Shown here piece after piece: positions 55,314-64,000 of a DNA stretch of 64,000 bases. Numbering within the stretch: position 1 is the first letter of the stretch; every line of letters starts with the position of its first letter. Both the position numbers and the translations under genes were made by a program. A model generated the notes under the pieces. It was not told the DNA's origin. It did not search any database and saw only the letters and a program-made list of their open reading frames with translations. This DNA is from Peltaster fructicola (Eukaryota > Ascomycota > Dothideomycetes): positions 310,001-374,000 of the forward strand of contig CP051142.1 of the NCBI GenBank assembly GCA_001592805.2, given 5' to 3'.

Positions 55314-56297
55314 TCAATCGAGTATTTTCCAGTCTACACAGACCACCCAGTGTCTCGTAGCTAGTGCTAAAGGCCAGCATGGTTCCTTCAACCCCAAAGT
55401 CATATCGGACACCACCGTTGGCTGTTGTGGTCTGTGTCGTCTCGTACTGTCATTGATCAAGACGACATTGATCTTCTCATCGTCTTCGCTGCTACCGAGA
55501 AGCAGCGTGACAGCTTCGCTTTCTAGCTCGACAACATTGATCACAATCTTCATCGCGTACGTCTGGTCGGCACGGCGAGCATGCAGAGCAGTCTGGCCGG
55601 TCTCAAGCACCCACTGCTGTAGCATCTTTGCCATACCGCCCGCGATATATCGGTCACCTTGGCGATGTGGTGAAAAAGCGTCTGGAAGCGGCTGATTTGG
55701 TCCATCCTCGTGATCTCGTAACGACGGCGATGTGAATGAAGGCGCTCCTAGGCGAGCCGGCGTGGGAATTGACGATCGTGCGGACGAAGGGATGAAGCGC
55801 TGTTTCGTGGTCATCTCCCGTTGTCGATACAACGAGGCTGGCTGTAATGGACGCGCGAAGTTCTCTGATGCAGTATCCGTGTGGGCTGCAGGCACTGAAT
55901 CACTGAGTCGGCGGCGTTTGGGAGACAGTGCAAGGTCGTCACTCCAACTACTCTCTGCAGCAACTTCGTCAAGCAGCATGACATCCTCCTCGCCAGAGTC
56001 TGACGGAGAACTGTCAAGCACATCTTCGGTTGGTTGTGTCGAACCATGAGTGAGTGATCTGATAGGCGTCGGCTCAGATTGATCAGATCGCTTCTGCGGT
56101 GGTCGAAACCGGGACGAAGAAAATCGAGGCGTGATCGCGAACTGATTATGTGCGTCACCTCTAGGGAGTAGATCATCTGTCCCCTGCAGCGGCTGTTGAA
56201 AGTCCCCAGACTGCCTTGCCGGCGTGTTCTGCTGTCGAGACTGCGCCGGCAGGAAGCGTCGTGGTGCTGGTGTCTGTGATTGTTTAGTCTCAGGCAC
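55314..56297 (-). CDS. Unknown protein, N-terminal exon unresolved
   Basis: An open frame of 327 codons whose first codon at 56297 is GTG, preceded by an in-frame stop two codons upstream, so the true ATG is probably in a short upstream exon. A 64-codon ATG ORF at 56484-56290 lies in another frame and no clean splice joins them. The first 210 residues are disordered (QTPAPRRFLP, acidic and Ser-rich, an NLS-like PKRRR). The last 115 residues (YIAGGMAKMLQQWVLETGQT onward) look like a compact mixed alpha/beta domain with strands AMKIVINVVELE, AVTLLLGS and KINVVLIND, which could be an OB-like fold. I do not recognise the family. Nuclear location is suggested only by the basic patch. Confidence 0.6.
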   Translation of the reverse strand: MPETKQSQTPAPRRFLPAQSRQQNTPARQSGDFQQPLQGTDDLLPRGDAHNQFAITPRFSSSRFRPPQKRSDQSEPTPIRSLTHGSTQPTEDVLDSSPSDSGEEDVMLLDEVAAESSWSDDLALSPKRRRLSDSVPAAHTDTASENFARPLQPASLYRQREMTTKQRFIPSSARSSIPTPARLGAPSFTSPSLRDHEDGPNQPLPDAFSPHRQGDRYIAGGMAKMLQQWVLETGQTALHARRADQTYAMKIVINVVELESEAVTLLLGSSEDDEKINVVLINDSTRRHRPQQPTVVSDMTLGLKEPCWPLALATRHWVVCVDWKILD

Positions 56298-57009
56298 AGT
56301 GTGCTACTTTGAACCTACTGCCGGAGGATGCATGCTCATTTGCAACACAATGCTCTGCTATCAAAGCTGGGTATGTCAACAGAAGAGCATTGTTTGCTAG
56401 AGTGTTCCCGAAAATGGTTTCCTTGGTATTGTGCTTGTAGCTTGTGTGATGTCGGTCATTACGACTGGGTTTACCCGACGCCATGCGATGACCGCAATAA
56501 CATCTTGCGCGAGACGAACTGAACGATGACTTGAATCCTCATAGACAACGAAGCTGCCAGGCAATCGCGCGATGTCACAAGGATGTCAACAGGAGAGGCA
56601 GTTCATCATCGATGGACGCGTAATGACGCGCTGCTAAAGTTGGCTTCCGCTGTCAACCATCCTTGCTGGATGGTGGCTGGTGTCGACCCGCCACACTGCT
56701 CAGGAACAACATGCAACTACTCAAGATGCACCCAGCTTTAGCTTGCATTCCTTGTCCGTAATTTACTCTGCACCGGCTCGAGACTACTGCTAATTTATCT
56801 GACTCCGATAGTTGCAGTCACTCCTCTCGACAGAGCTCACTCAAGACTCGTCCTTCAGCTGAGCTTCCGACGTCAACAAACACAAGCCACAGCAGAGCTT
56901 CAAAACAATAACATGCTGGACACGAATTGAAGCGCCTCCCAGATCACTACTCCCTCGGCGACCCTGTCTGCCATATCGAAGTCCATTGTACCATTGATAC
57001 CCATCGAAC
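56298..57009. other. Divergent intergenic region
   Basis: Upstream region of the unknown protein and of the C2-domain gene. It probably includes the missing first exon of the former between about 56300 and 56490. Nothing else supported. Confidence 0.45.
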
Positions 57010-59610
57010 ATGGCTGCTAAGCTGGCACCGAGCCAGCCTGCCATGATGAGCGGCCAACACACCTCCGGCATCTTTGCAGACATGAGCGTCGACGGGCCCG
57101 AAATAGGCACGCTTGTCGCTATCGTCGACCGAGCGAAGAACCTCCCAAACCGAAAGTCCATGGGCAAGCAAAGTGTCTACTGTGCAGCACGACTAGGCAA
57201 GGAAGCAAAGAAGACAGAGACGGATAAAAGAGGCGGACAAACTCCAAGATGGGATCAAGAACTTCGCTTCACCGTACACGACTCTCTTGACTACCATAAC
57301 CTCAAGATCTCAGTGTTCAGTGAGGACAAGCGGACGGATTTGGTGGGAGAAGCATGGGTCAATCTTGATACTGTCATCGTTGCAGGCGGTGGAAAGAGTG
57401 ATGTCTGGCAAAGTCTTAGTTTCAAAGGCAAGTATGCTGGCGAACTTCGCATCGAGCTCACATACTACGACTCACGACCGAAGCCTGAGAGACGTGCTGT
57501 TGTGGAGGAGGACACGAAGCTTCGACAATCTGGTTCGGAAAGAGTCAAAAGACGGCCTTTGCCTGTCGGACCTGATGGCGCAAGAGGAAGCTTGACTCCA
57601 GATACGATACCTCTGCGAATCGAGCCAGGTCGTGCGAAACATGGACCGCGAGATCTGAACACCCCTCAGCGAGCGAACTCCTTGCCAATTGAGGCCATAC
57701 CACAGGCTCAACTACAGCCAGCTCAGCAACAGACACAGTACTACAACACAGCCATGCATCCCGATGCAGCATTGCCCATTCCAGTGCACACAGAATACGA
57801 TGAGACACCCATGGAGATGCGAGGTTACGAAGACCCATACGCGCAGCCAGATTTCCTTCCAGCCCTACCTCCAGCACCACGACAACGAGCAGTGCCAGCC
57901 AGTCGATATGCCGGGGTGCAGTCGACGCCTCCCACGCAGAGACCTGTACCACATCCAAGTCTACCTCATGCACACTCGGATCCGGTCATTCCTCAACATC
58001 CAGACTACTACGAAGAGCCAGAGGACCGTGGACTGTACACAGCAGCACCAGAGCCATTGCCTGATCTCGACTATCAGCATCGCTACGTGCAGCAACGACA
58101 TAGAGGAAGCGATGCGTCGTGGAACTCGCCTCATGACCAGTACCCTCAGCATTACCGCTCAACAGAAGCTTATGACGAAGCACCACCACAGCCACCATCT
58201 CACAGCCGAAGCACTTCAGCATTACCTACACTCCCCTCGCCGCATTCTGGTAGATATGGGGCTACTCCGCCTCGGCCAGTGTCGAGAGACCAGCAGCAAT
58301 ATGTTCCAAACATGTCGCCGTTGCAAGCGATCGAGAGGAGTCGACACGACAACCTCCCACACAGGCATCACCTCATGCCGAGCGCTACGATAGCTCTCCA
58401 ATGCAGACGCCGTCTCGTGGCGAGCGATATGGTAGCTCTCCAGTGCAGCCAGCGCCTCGTGTCTCCCCATATGCAGAGACACCACCACAGCTTCGAGGTA
58501 TGCCACGATCTAGTCAGCCACAGGTGTCACCAGTGCATAGACAAAGTCCACATCCACTCTCGCAAGAAGTACATCGAGCACGGAGCCCAGTACCTTCACC
58601 TTACCACCAAACCTCGCCTGCTGCTTATCAGGCCCCACCACTTGAGCACGATGGCCATCACATGAGCCCAACAGGCACTGACAACGCCGATTGTCAAGCC
58701 ACGAGCCATCTCACCTTCGAGACAGCCTGAAGAACCTCCGCAATCCGAATGGCGCAGGAAGAGCACATATAGCATACAAAACCCTGTTAGAGCCTTCGAA
58801 AGCAGCGACGAGAGCCCATTGTCGAGGTCCCGACCACAGACTAGCACACACAGCACACCCAGGAAGAGTGTAAGCCCACATCCGCCTCCCGTCGCATCGT
58901 CGTTCGCAGGGGGTGTACCATTCGGACCGGATTCGTTCGATGTGCACAACCCTGCTGTAAGACACAAATCAGATCCGGACAGTCCATACGATCAAGGCTA
59001 CAACGAAGGCAGCAAGAGAACGATAACTGCATGGGATGGTCGCGAGATAGATCCTAGCGACCATCTACCTGTCGCGTCCTGGGCGCCTGAACCAGAAGTC
59101 AAGACTCCATCCAAAACCTATGGTCTTGGTCGTGATCGTGATTTTGGCCCTCGAGCAGCTGACTCTTCCGCTACACGAATCAGCAAGGATACTATGGTCA
59201 ATGTCCGACGACGTGGCCAGAGCACCGACGCAACACCATCTGCAACAATCCGTGCTCGAATCGTCAAGAAATCAGCTAACAACAGTCCGATCACACCGCT
59301 GGGCGAGCACACGAACTATAACCCAGTTCCAGACCCGTATGCCCAACAAGACTACTCGAGAGGCTTCACAAACGGCAGTCCTGGTGTCTTGTCTGGTCAA
59401 AAGAGCAGCTATGATAGCTATAGTGAGTATGGCGGTCCAGAATTACCGCCAAAAGTGCCTTTAGGACAGACCCAGGACATGTATGGGCAGGATGCATTGA
59501 GCAGGGAGATTGCAAGTATTGATATTGGCAGTGCGCCAAGACAACGAACACAGGCACCCATCGCATATGTGCCGGTCAAGAGTCATAGAGATAGAAACAG
59601 CTTTTACTGA
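57010..59610 (+). CDS. C2-domain protein, Inn1/Fic1-like, with an apparent compensated frameshift pair
   Basis: The span is exactly 867 codons. An N-terminal C2 domain (about 28-155) runs from IGTLVAIVDRAKNLPNRKSM through TPRWDQELRF to AGELRIELTYYDSRPK, followed by a long Pro/Gln/Tyr-rich tail. This is the arrangement of Inn1/Fic1 (ingression) proteins, whose C2 acts at the septum while PxxP motifs bind SH3 partners such as Hof1/Cdc15. From about 58335 to 58670 the tail continues in a different frame (RYDSSPMQTPSRGERYGSSP), while the original frame gives atypical His/Arg-rich residues and a stop at 58663-58665. After about 58670 the first frame resumes with TPIVKPRAISPSRQPEEPPQ to the C-terminus. 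No GT-AG introns explain the two switches. Confidence 0.82.
58380..58463 (+). repeat. Two 42-bp tandem units in the C2 protein tail
   Basis: Two diverged 42-bp units encode ERYDSSPMQTPSRG and ERYGSSPVQPAPRV in the shifted frame. Conservation of this 14-aa unit supports that the shifted frame is the coding one here. Confidence 0.75.
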
Positions 59611-59738
59611 GCTGTACATTATGATGAGCTACACGCAAGAGAGCTCAATGCTACGACATCGACTCATTTCCCGCATTGCATTTCTGCATCGATGCTTCTT
59701 CTCGTCAAGTCTGTGTTCGTCATCGTCTCGTTCCTCAC

Positions 59739-60200
59739 TTATGGACGTCTTGTCTCGCCGCCCTGTCTCACGTTGTCCTGGACATCGTCGTTGCCGCCGT
59801 TGTCTGCTGCATATGCTGCTTGCTTTCTCCTCTGGTCCGCCCCTCTCCCCTCAAAGTCGCTTGCCTTGGTCAATCTGATCATCGTCAGTGCGGTTCCGCA
59901 GAGAGTACCTCATTCACCGACCTTCCAGTCTTGGACACAACTCCACCCTCGTCTTCTGGGATTTCACGGTTGTCACCTGAGCCAGTTCCTCCAATGCGAA
60001 CTGTTGAGCCTGGGAACTTGGTCGTTGCACTCTCGTCAATGCCTGAGTCGGCAGCCGTACAACGTCAGTGAAGGTCTTTTGAGAATATCTTGGAACTGCA
60101 TACTGCTATCACTGCCAGTGTTGCCTGTCTTAGCGGCGTGTGAGTTGAGATCACGCTCTGCCTGCTTGGCGATCTCGAGTGGTGATTGTTCGGACGACAT
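59739..60200 (-). CDS. Small hydrophilic fungal protein of 117 aa, three exons
   Basis: Exons 60200..60104, 60042..59922 and 59874..59739 (introns 61 and 47 nt; donors GTATGC and GTCGGT; both with CACTGAC branch sites) encode 117 aa. It starts MSSEQSPLEIAKQAERDLNS, continues SSIDESATTKFPGSTVRIGG and GSGDNREIPEDEGG, and ends AADNGGNDDVQDNVRQGG. I recall uncharacterised Pezizomycotina proteins with this pattern (ESxxxxKFPGSxV, then DFEGxGGPEDKAAAYA). The region expected to read GGPEEKA is encoded in the +1 frame, while the open frame gives GRGADQRRKQAAY, so the third exon may carry two small compensating indels. No function is known. It converges on the C2 gene. Confidence 0.65.
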
Positions 60201-60737
60201 TGCTGAAGTACTTTGATATTGTATTTTGAGAATGAGGTAGAAAGATGTTCACTTGGTTACGAAAAGATTGAAAGGATTAACCGTAGCTCGAAGAGTAAGG
60301 TAGAGAGCACATGCTCTGCACACTAGACTGGTAGAATACTCGGTGGCCGTGATGTCATGGCGTGATGATGTGTTGTGCTCGTCACAAAATATGGAGATTG
60401 ACCATTTCGAGATCATAACCTTCCGAGAGGGTCTGCCATTGCGACCTAGATGACACGAATTGCACCAGAATATACTTGTTGGTGTTTGTGCTGTCAAGGT
60501 GTTACCAAGTACTGTGGATTTGGAAGGCGTCAAACGAAACAGCAGAACATAACGACACGCCTCTACATGAGTAAGAAGACAGAAGTGTTCATCATTATTA
60601 CTGAGCTTCATTGTGTTAAATAATGGCTGAAGAGCCAGATTCTTGTATGTGCTGTGGTGTGCCTTCCATATGCCACAAAATCGTCATGTGCAAGTACACC
60701 AAACGCCATGCTTTACTCGAGACCAATTACTCTTCAT
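60201..60737 (-). other. Intergenic region
   Basis: Promoter of the 117-aa protein and 3' region of the protease-like gene. No gene supported. Confidence 0.5.
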
Positions 60738-62864
60738 CTAGATAAGGGTTCTCTCCTGTGAATTGGAAGGGCTGGTCGGAGAATGCTGCACCAGCGTGCT
60801 GCCAGAGCCGGTTGTCAGATTGTCTCGCTCACTGGGCGAGAACTCGAAACTAAAGGCTCGATGTCGTCCCATAGGATCGCCAGTTTGTGCATTGACAACG
60901 TCGTCTGCTTCCACTCGTCTTGCTTCTCTTGCAGCCGCAGTGTTGGGCGAATGTGCACCGTCCATCGAACTGCTCTCAATCGCCTCGTCTATGCCATTGT
61001 ATACCCGTTCTCGATGCTGCAACGCTTCTTTCTCACTCAACTCTTTGCCGTCCTTCTCGCGGTTTGGCATATCGCCGGGCATTTCGTAGATGGCACGAGA
61101 GTGTGCTTCGACCATTGGGCTGACAGGGAAAGGTGAGTTGGAATATGCTGACGACATTGTGCCTTCGCCGGCTGGTGTGTGAGGGAAGCCTGCGCTGCTG
61201 GGGCTGTAGGTTCCGTCGCTCGATGGAGGGTAAGCAGACAAGAGGCCTTTCCTGTCCATGTCGTGGTGTGTCAGGCCAAAGGCGGCAGGTGTTGAGCCCA
61301 TAAGCTCAGCCTTCGGGAAAACATTCGTGTCGTTGCCGTCAGTCTTTTCGTCCGAAGAGTCGATGTCACTCTTCATTGTAGAGGCACCGACAGCGCGTCG
61401 CTTCCGCCTTCGAATGAAGAAGAAGGCGAGTAGACCAAGCAAAGCCAGCACAACCACAACGCCGACCACAATGCCAGCAATAGCGCCAGCGCTCAGACCG
61501 GAGGACGATGATGACGCTGTTGAGCTTGGTGAAGTCAACGAGCTGTAGGTCGGTTTATACGACGAAGAGGTCCAGTCAGTCGTCGATGATGATGCATTTC
61601 CAAGTGGTATCGCAACGAGGTTCGTAGTGGCGCTTTGGTTCCAGACTACTTGCTTAAGCTGGAATCGCGAGACCTCATAATCGACAATGATGTAGGCTTC
61701 CTGCATGAAGGTACGTCCGAGAATATACTGCGCAGAGCTGTTTGCCTGTCGTAGAGGAAAGAAGCGCGTTGAGTTACCGACATTCAAGAATGGTGCAGTC
61801 GCAACTTGATCAAAGGCAGCATACGGTAGTACGATGCTTACCGTCTGACCGCCAGCTGTGAGCTGTCCAAGAGTGAAGGTGATGTTGGCATTGCGGGAGA
61901 GCAACGATTTGTGTAAGGTGTCATTGACGGTGTAAATATTGTTGGAATAATCATATGTTAGGCCGAATTCCACCTCGAAGGCCCGGCATGCCTCTGTTGG
62001 CAGCCAGATATGTGGGATAGTTGTGTCGATTTCGACGTAGATGGGTGAAGGTAGGAGCTGGACCGCATTGGGAGAGGATGCAACGGACGAAGGTGTAGTA
62101 ATGGACTGAAGAGCGACCAGTATCTCGTGGTCGTTGTCCGCTCCAAAGTTAAAAGTGACATTGTTATCACTGTATTTCGAAGTATCGTACCCTCCGAGTG
62201 TGAGTGATGCGTACACTCCATTCGCGAAGCGGTAGTATGCGCCAGCTGTGAAACCAAAGGACATGCTGGCTATCTTCTTGTTGTCCCTCAGCTGCGTCAT
62301 CAAGCTCGGGTAAGGATCGTTCTCGCTGGTGAAATTTGTAGGCTTAGGATTCACGCCCAACACGCCAAGGTAGAATGTGTCGAGAGCAATACCGCCGACT
62401 GTGGTGTTTTTGACTGTAGGGCCGTTCTCGCCGTTGCCGGCCAAAGTGACAGTATCATAACCGTAGTAAGCATTAGCCGTGTAGCCTAGATTCTGCTCGA
62501 TGTATGTGTAGTAGAGTCCCTGGTATGTCCACGACGATGAAGAGCTATAGTTGAATAAGCCGCCTCGCGAGTCCGAGCATGCTGAGTAGCTCGAAGCTGT
62601 GAGGCAGCCCTGAGGAATCACGGCCCACGTCTGATATGATTGAAAGGAGAACAGCGTCCGCACGGTCTGAGCTGGAGTGCCGACCTGAATTGTGAATGTA
62701 GACCAGGTGCCATCGTCACCCTCCCAGTGCTCCGAGGCAGGATAAGAATATGGAGCGATGACTGTGTCGGTACGTGCTTCGAGCAGATCTGCGAAAGCAT
62801 ACGATGTTGTCAAAGCCAGAATCGCGGTCGGTAGCAGCAGGAGGTGCTGCATCCAGGGCGACAT
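60738..62864 (-). CDS. Transmembrane aspartic-protease-like protein, probably inactive
   Basis: Single-exon 708-aa protein. It has a signal peptide (about 1-26), a pepsin-like A1 ectodomain (about 45-410) with many N-glycosylation sequons, a Ser/Thr-rich stalk, a transmembrane helix (about 455-482, AGIVVGVVVVLALLGLLAFF) followed by RRRKRR, and a 220-residue disordered cytoplasmic tail. The first catalytic position, normally DTGSS, reads LFSFQSYQTW and lacks the aspartate. The second reads VEIDTTIPHIWLP and keeps it. A1 proteases need both, so catalysis is unlikely. The type-I topology with a long tail suggests a surface sensor or scaffold, which is inference. Related membrane-bound A1-like proteins are common in filamentous ascomycetes. 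Confidence 0.88.
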   Translation of the reverse strand: MSPWMQHLLLLPTAILALTTSYAFADLLEARTDTVIAPYSYPASEHWEGDDGTWSTFTIQVGTPAQTVRTLFSFQSYQTWAVIPQGCLTASSYSACSDSRGGLFNYSSSSSWTYQGLYYTYIEQNLGYTANAYYGYDTVTLAGNGENGPTVKNTTVGGIALDTFYLGVLGVNPKPTNFTSENDPYPSLMTQLRDNKKIASMSFGFTAGAYYRFANGVYASLTLGGYDTSKYSDNNVTFNFGADNDHEILVALQSITTPSSVASSPNAVQLLPSPIYVEIDTTIPHIWLPTEACRAFEVEFGLTYDYSNNIYTVNDTLHKSLLSRNANITFTLGQLTAGGQTVSIVLPYAAFDQVATAPFLNVGNSTRFFPLRQANSSAQYILGRTFMQEAYIIVDYEVSRFQLKQVVWNQSATTNLVAIPLGNASSSTTDWTSSSYKPTYSSLTSPSSTASSSSSGLSAGAIAGIVVGVVVVLALLGLLAFFFIRRRKRRAVGASTMKSDIDSSDEKTDGNDTNVFPKAELMGSTPAAFGLTHHDMDRKGLLSAYPPSSDGTYSPSSAGFPHTPAGEGTMSSAYSNSPFPVSPMVEAHSRAIYEMPGDMPNREKDGKELSEKEALQHRERVYNGIDEAIESSSMDGAHSPNTAAAREARRVEADDVVNAQTGDPMGRHRAFSFEFSPSERDNLTTGSGSTLVQHSPTSPSNSQERTLI

Positions 62865-63239
62865 GATCTCCTCTTGTTTTTCGAGTCCAGCTCGCCCAGT
62901 GTGTCAGCTCCTCACATTGCTATGTAGTCGAGGACGGAGCAGGATGCGACGCGAGACAGGAGATAGGTTGGAAAAAGCCTGAGGAATACGAGGTGCTGCC
63001 GTTTGGTTCGATTGACGTCTGCGAATCCTCACCTCCGGCCGCGCTTGCTAGTCAGCAGTCAACCCACATGCAAAAGGAACACAGCCCAGGACTCAGAAAA
63101 GTCAGCCTCCTCCCTCCTTCTCTTCGCTTGGCGGTTGGGAAACGCACGGTGCCGAAACGAATCGCCACGGTAGAGGATGATCCGGTTGCCCTGACACAAA
63201 TGGCATGGCGTGTAATGATCAGCTTGCCTCAAAGCAGTG
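62865..63239 (-). other. Intergenic region upstream of the protease-like gene
   Basis: No gene supported. Plus-strand ORFs in it lack any recognisable character. Confidence 0.45.
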
Positions 63240-63629
63240 CTAGTCTATTCGGTCGAAGGAGGCTGAGTTTGACTTGCTTCTTGCTTGCATGACACGAGAC
63301 GCGATGAGAAAGAATCCTAGCAACAATGCCAAAATGTGAATGGATGCTGGTGCTGTGGTCGACAAGACATTCATCACATTTAACGAGCCTATGTAGGTAC
63401 CACTACACAGCAGCTTGTCCTCAGTCTTGCTCGCTCGAGCGGTAACGCACAAAACGATCGGCCCTGGTTCTTGGCCACAGGGATCACAATCGTCATCGCC
63501 AGGAAGGGCTCCCACAGAGAGCTTTGACACACGAGATGGATCCAGTTTGTCAGACTCGAGCCAGCAGTTCGACCGATCGCAAGATTTGACAGTTACGACT
63601 CTGCTTGTGATTGGGTCTGGTGCTTAGAG
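63240..63629 (-). CDS. 3' exon of a cysteine-containing membrane or GPI protein, incomplete
   Basis: An open frame of about 129 codons on the minus strand is closed upstream by an in-frame stop near 63630 and lacks a good ATG, so it is probably a terminal exon. It reads VVTVKSCDRSNCWLESDKLD, then GDDDCDPCGQEPGPIVLC and ends with a hydrophobic segment SIHILALLLGFFLIASRVMQ plus a short basic tail. Spaced cysteines followed by a C-terminal membrane segment suggest a secreted or surface protein. The 5' exons with a signal peptide should lie between about 63630 and the window end or beyond; I could not assign them. No family recognised. Confidence 0.4.
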
Positions 63630-64000
63630 ACCGGTCTTGCGACGATGTCGAATAGCCTTTTGTCTTGCGACTCTATCTGCGACCTTGCAACGCTCTCACA
63701 TCTGATCACACCTCGCGGGATCGCCGTGTTGTGCTGTCTTCAGCTCGCAGAAAGCCGAGCGAGCTGCAGGGCGTACACATCGGAGTCACCAGCAAGCAGG
63801 CAATCTGAAGATGCAAGGACACGCAGGTTCGATAGCGAAGGACGGGAATTCTTCTACCGGCCTTCGCCTGCACGTGGTAGCACTGCATGCACAACCGGTG
63901 GAATACATTTCGGCCTTTTGACCAGGACCATTCCTGTTGTGCGACTTGCATCAGCTCGCTCCGCATGCTACGATGGTTCAAACCATGTGCAGCAACACGG
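63630..64000 (-). other. Unresolved terminal stretch
   Basis: May contain upstream exons of the minus-strand membrane-protein gene. One possible coding piece reads SSDCLLAGDSDVYALQLARL near 63740-63815, but no start or splice pair was convincing. Confidence 0.25.

Overview
The window is 64 kb of nuclear DNA from a filamentous ascomycete. The evidence is the spliceosomal introns of about 43-81 nt with GTRNGT-like donors, CTRAY branch sites and NAG acceptors, together with genes typical of Pezizomycotina: an Slt2-type cell-wall MAP kinase, isocitrate lyase, a MOT1-type molybdate transporter, DHA1 MFS, and the fungal 'RSHV' transcription-factor-like family. The protein flavour suggests a dothideomycete, but that is an inference with modest confidence. 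I see no mobile element, viral fossil, CRISPR, rRNA or tRNA gene.

Layout: 0-7 kb holds a UBX/UAS protein, RAD4/XPC and a salicylaldehyde-type ALDH. 7.7-13.6 kb is a surface/secretion patch with a 12-cysteine secreted protein, a 1047-aa GPI-anchor-like repeat protein and a small two-TM protein. 14.9-24.3 kb holds a transcription-factor-like gene, cyclophilin-40, SLY1 (with an apparent frameshift) and a PNUTS/Ppn1-like PP1-targeting protein. 24.6-38.5 kb holds the SLT2 MAPK, a tail-anchored fatty aldehyde dehydrogenase, a 1710-aa disordered protein, the molybdate transporter and a low-molecular-weight tyrosine phosphatase. 38.9-50.3 kb holds isocitrate lyase, an MFS transporter, a tail-anchored FHA protein, an SDR and a second transcription-factor-like gene. 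50.7-63.6 kb holds RNA polymerase III subunit RPC1, an unknown 327-codon ORF, a C2-domain Inn1/Fic1-like protein (with an apparent compensated frameshift pair), a 117-aa small protein, a transmembrane pseudo-aspartyl protease and the 3' exon of a membrane protein near the window edge.

The region is gene-dense and mostly housekeeping. There is no biosynthetic cluster or defence island. Neighbours are not functionally linked in any obvious way; links such as SLY1 (ER-Golgi fusion), SLT2 (wall integrity), the C2 protein (septation) and the surface proteins are thematic at most. I did not find a convincing novel system. The items most worth a second look are the PNUTS-like protein with PP1-docking and zinc-finger parts, the three suspicious reading-frame breaks, the protease-like receptor lacking its first catalytic aspartate, the repeat-built surface protein, and three unrecognised proteins.

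Exon boundaries were assigned by eye from splice signals and reading frame. Coordinates of multi-exon genes are outer CDS limits, with exons listed in the evidence.
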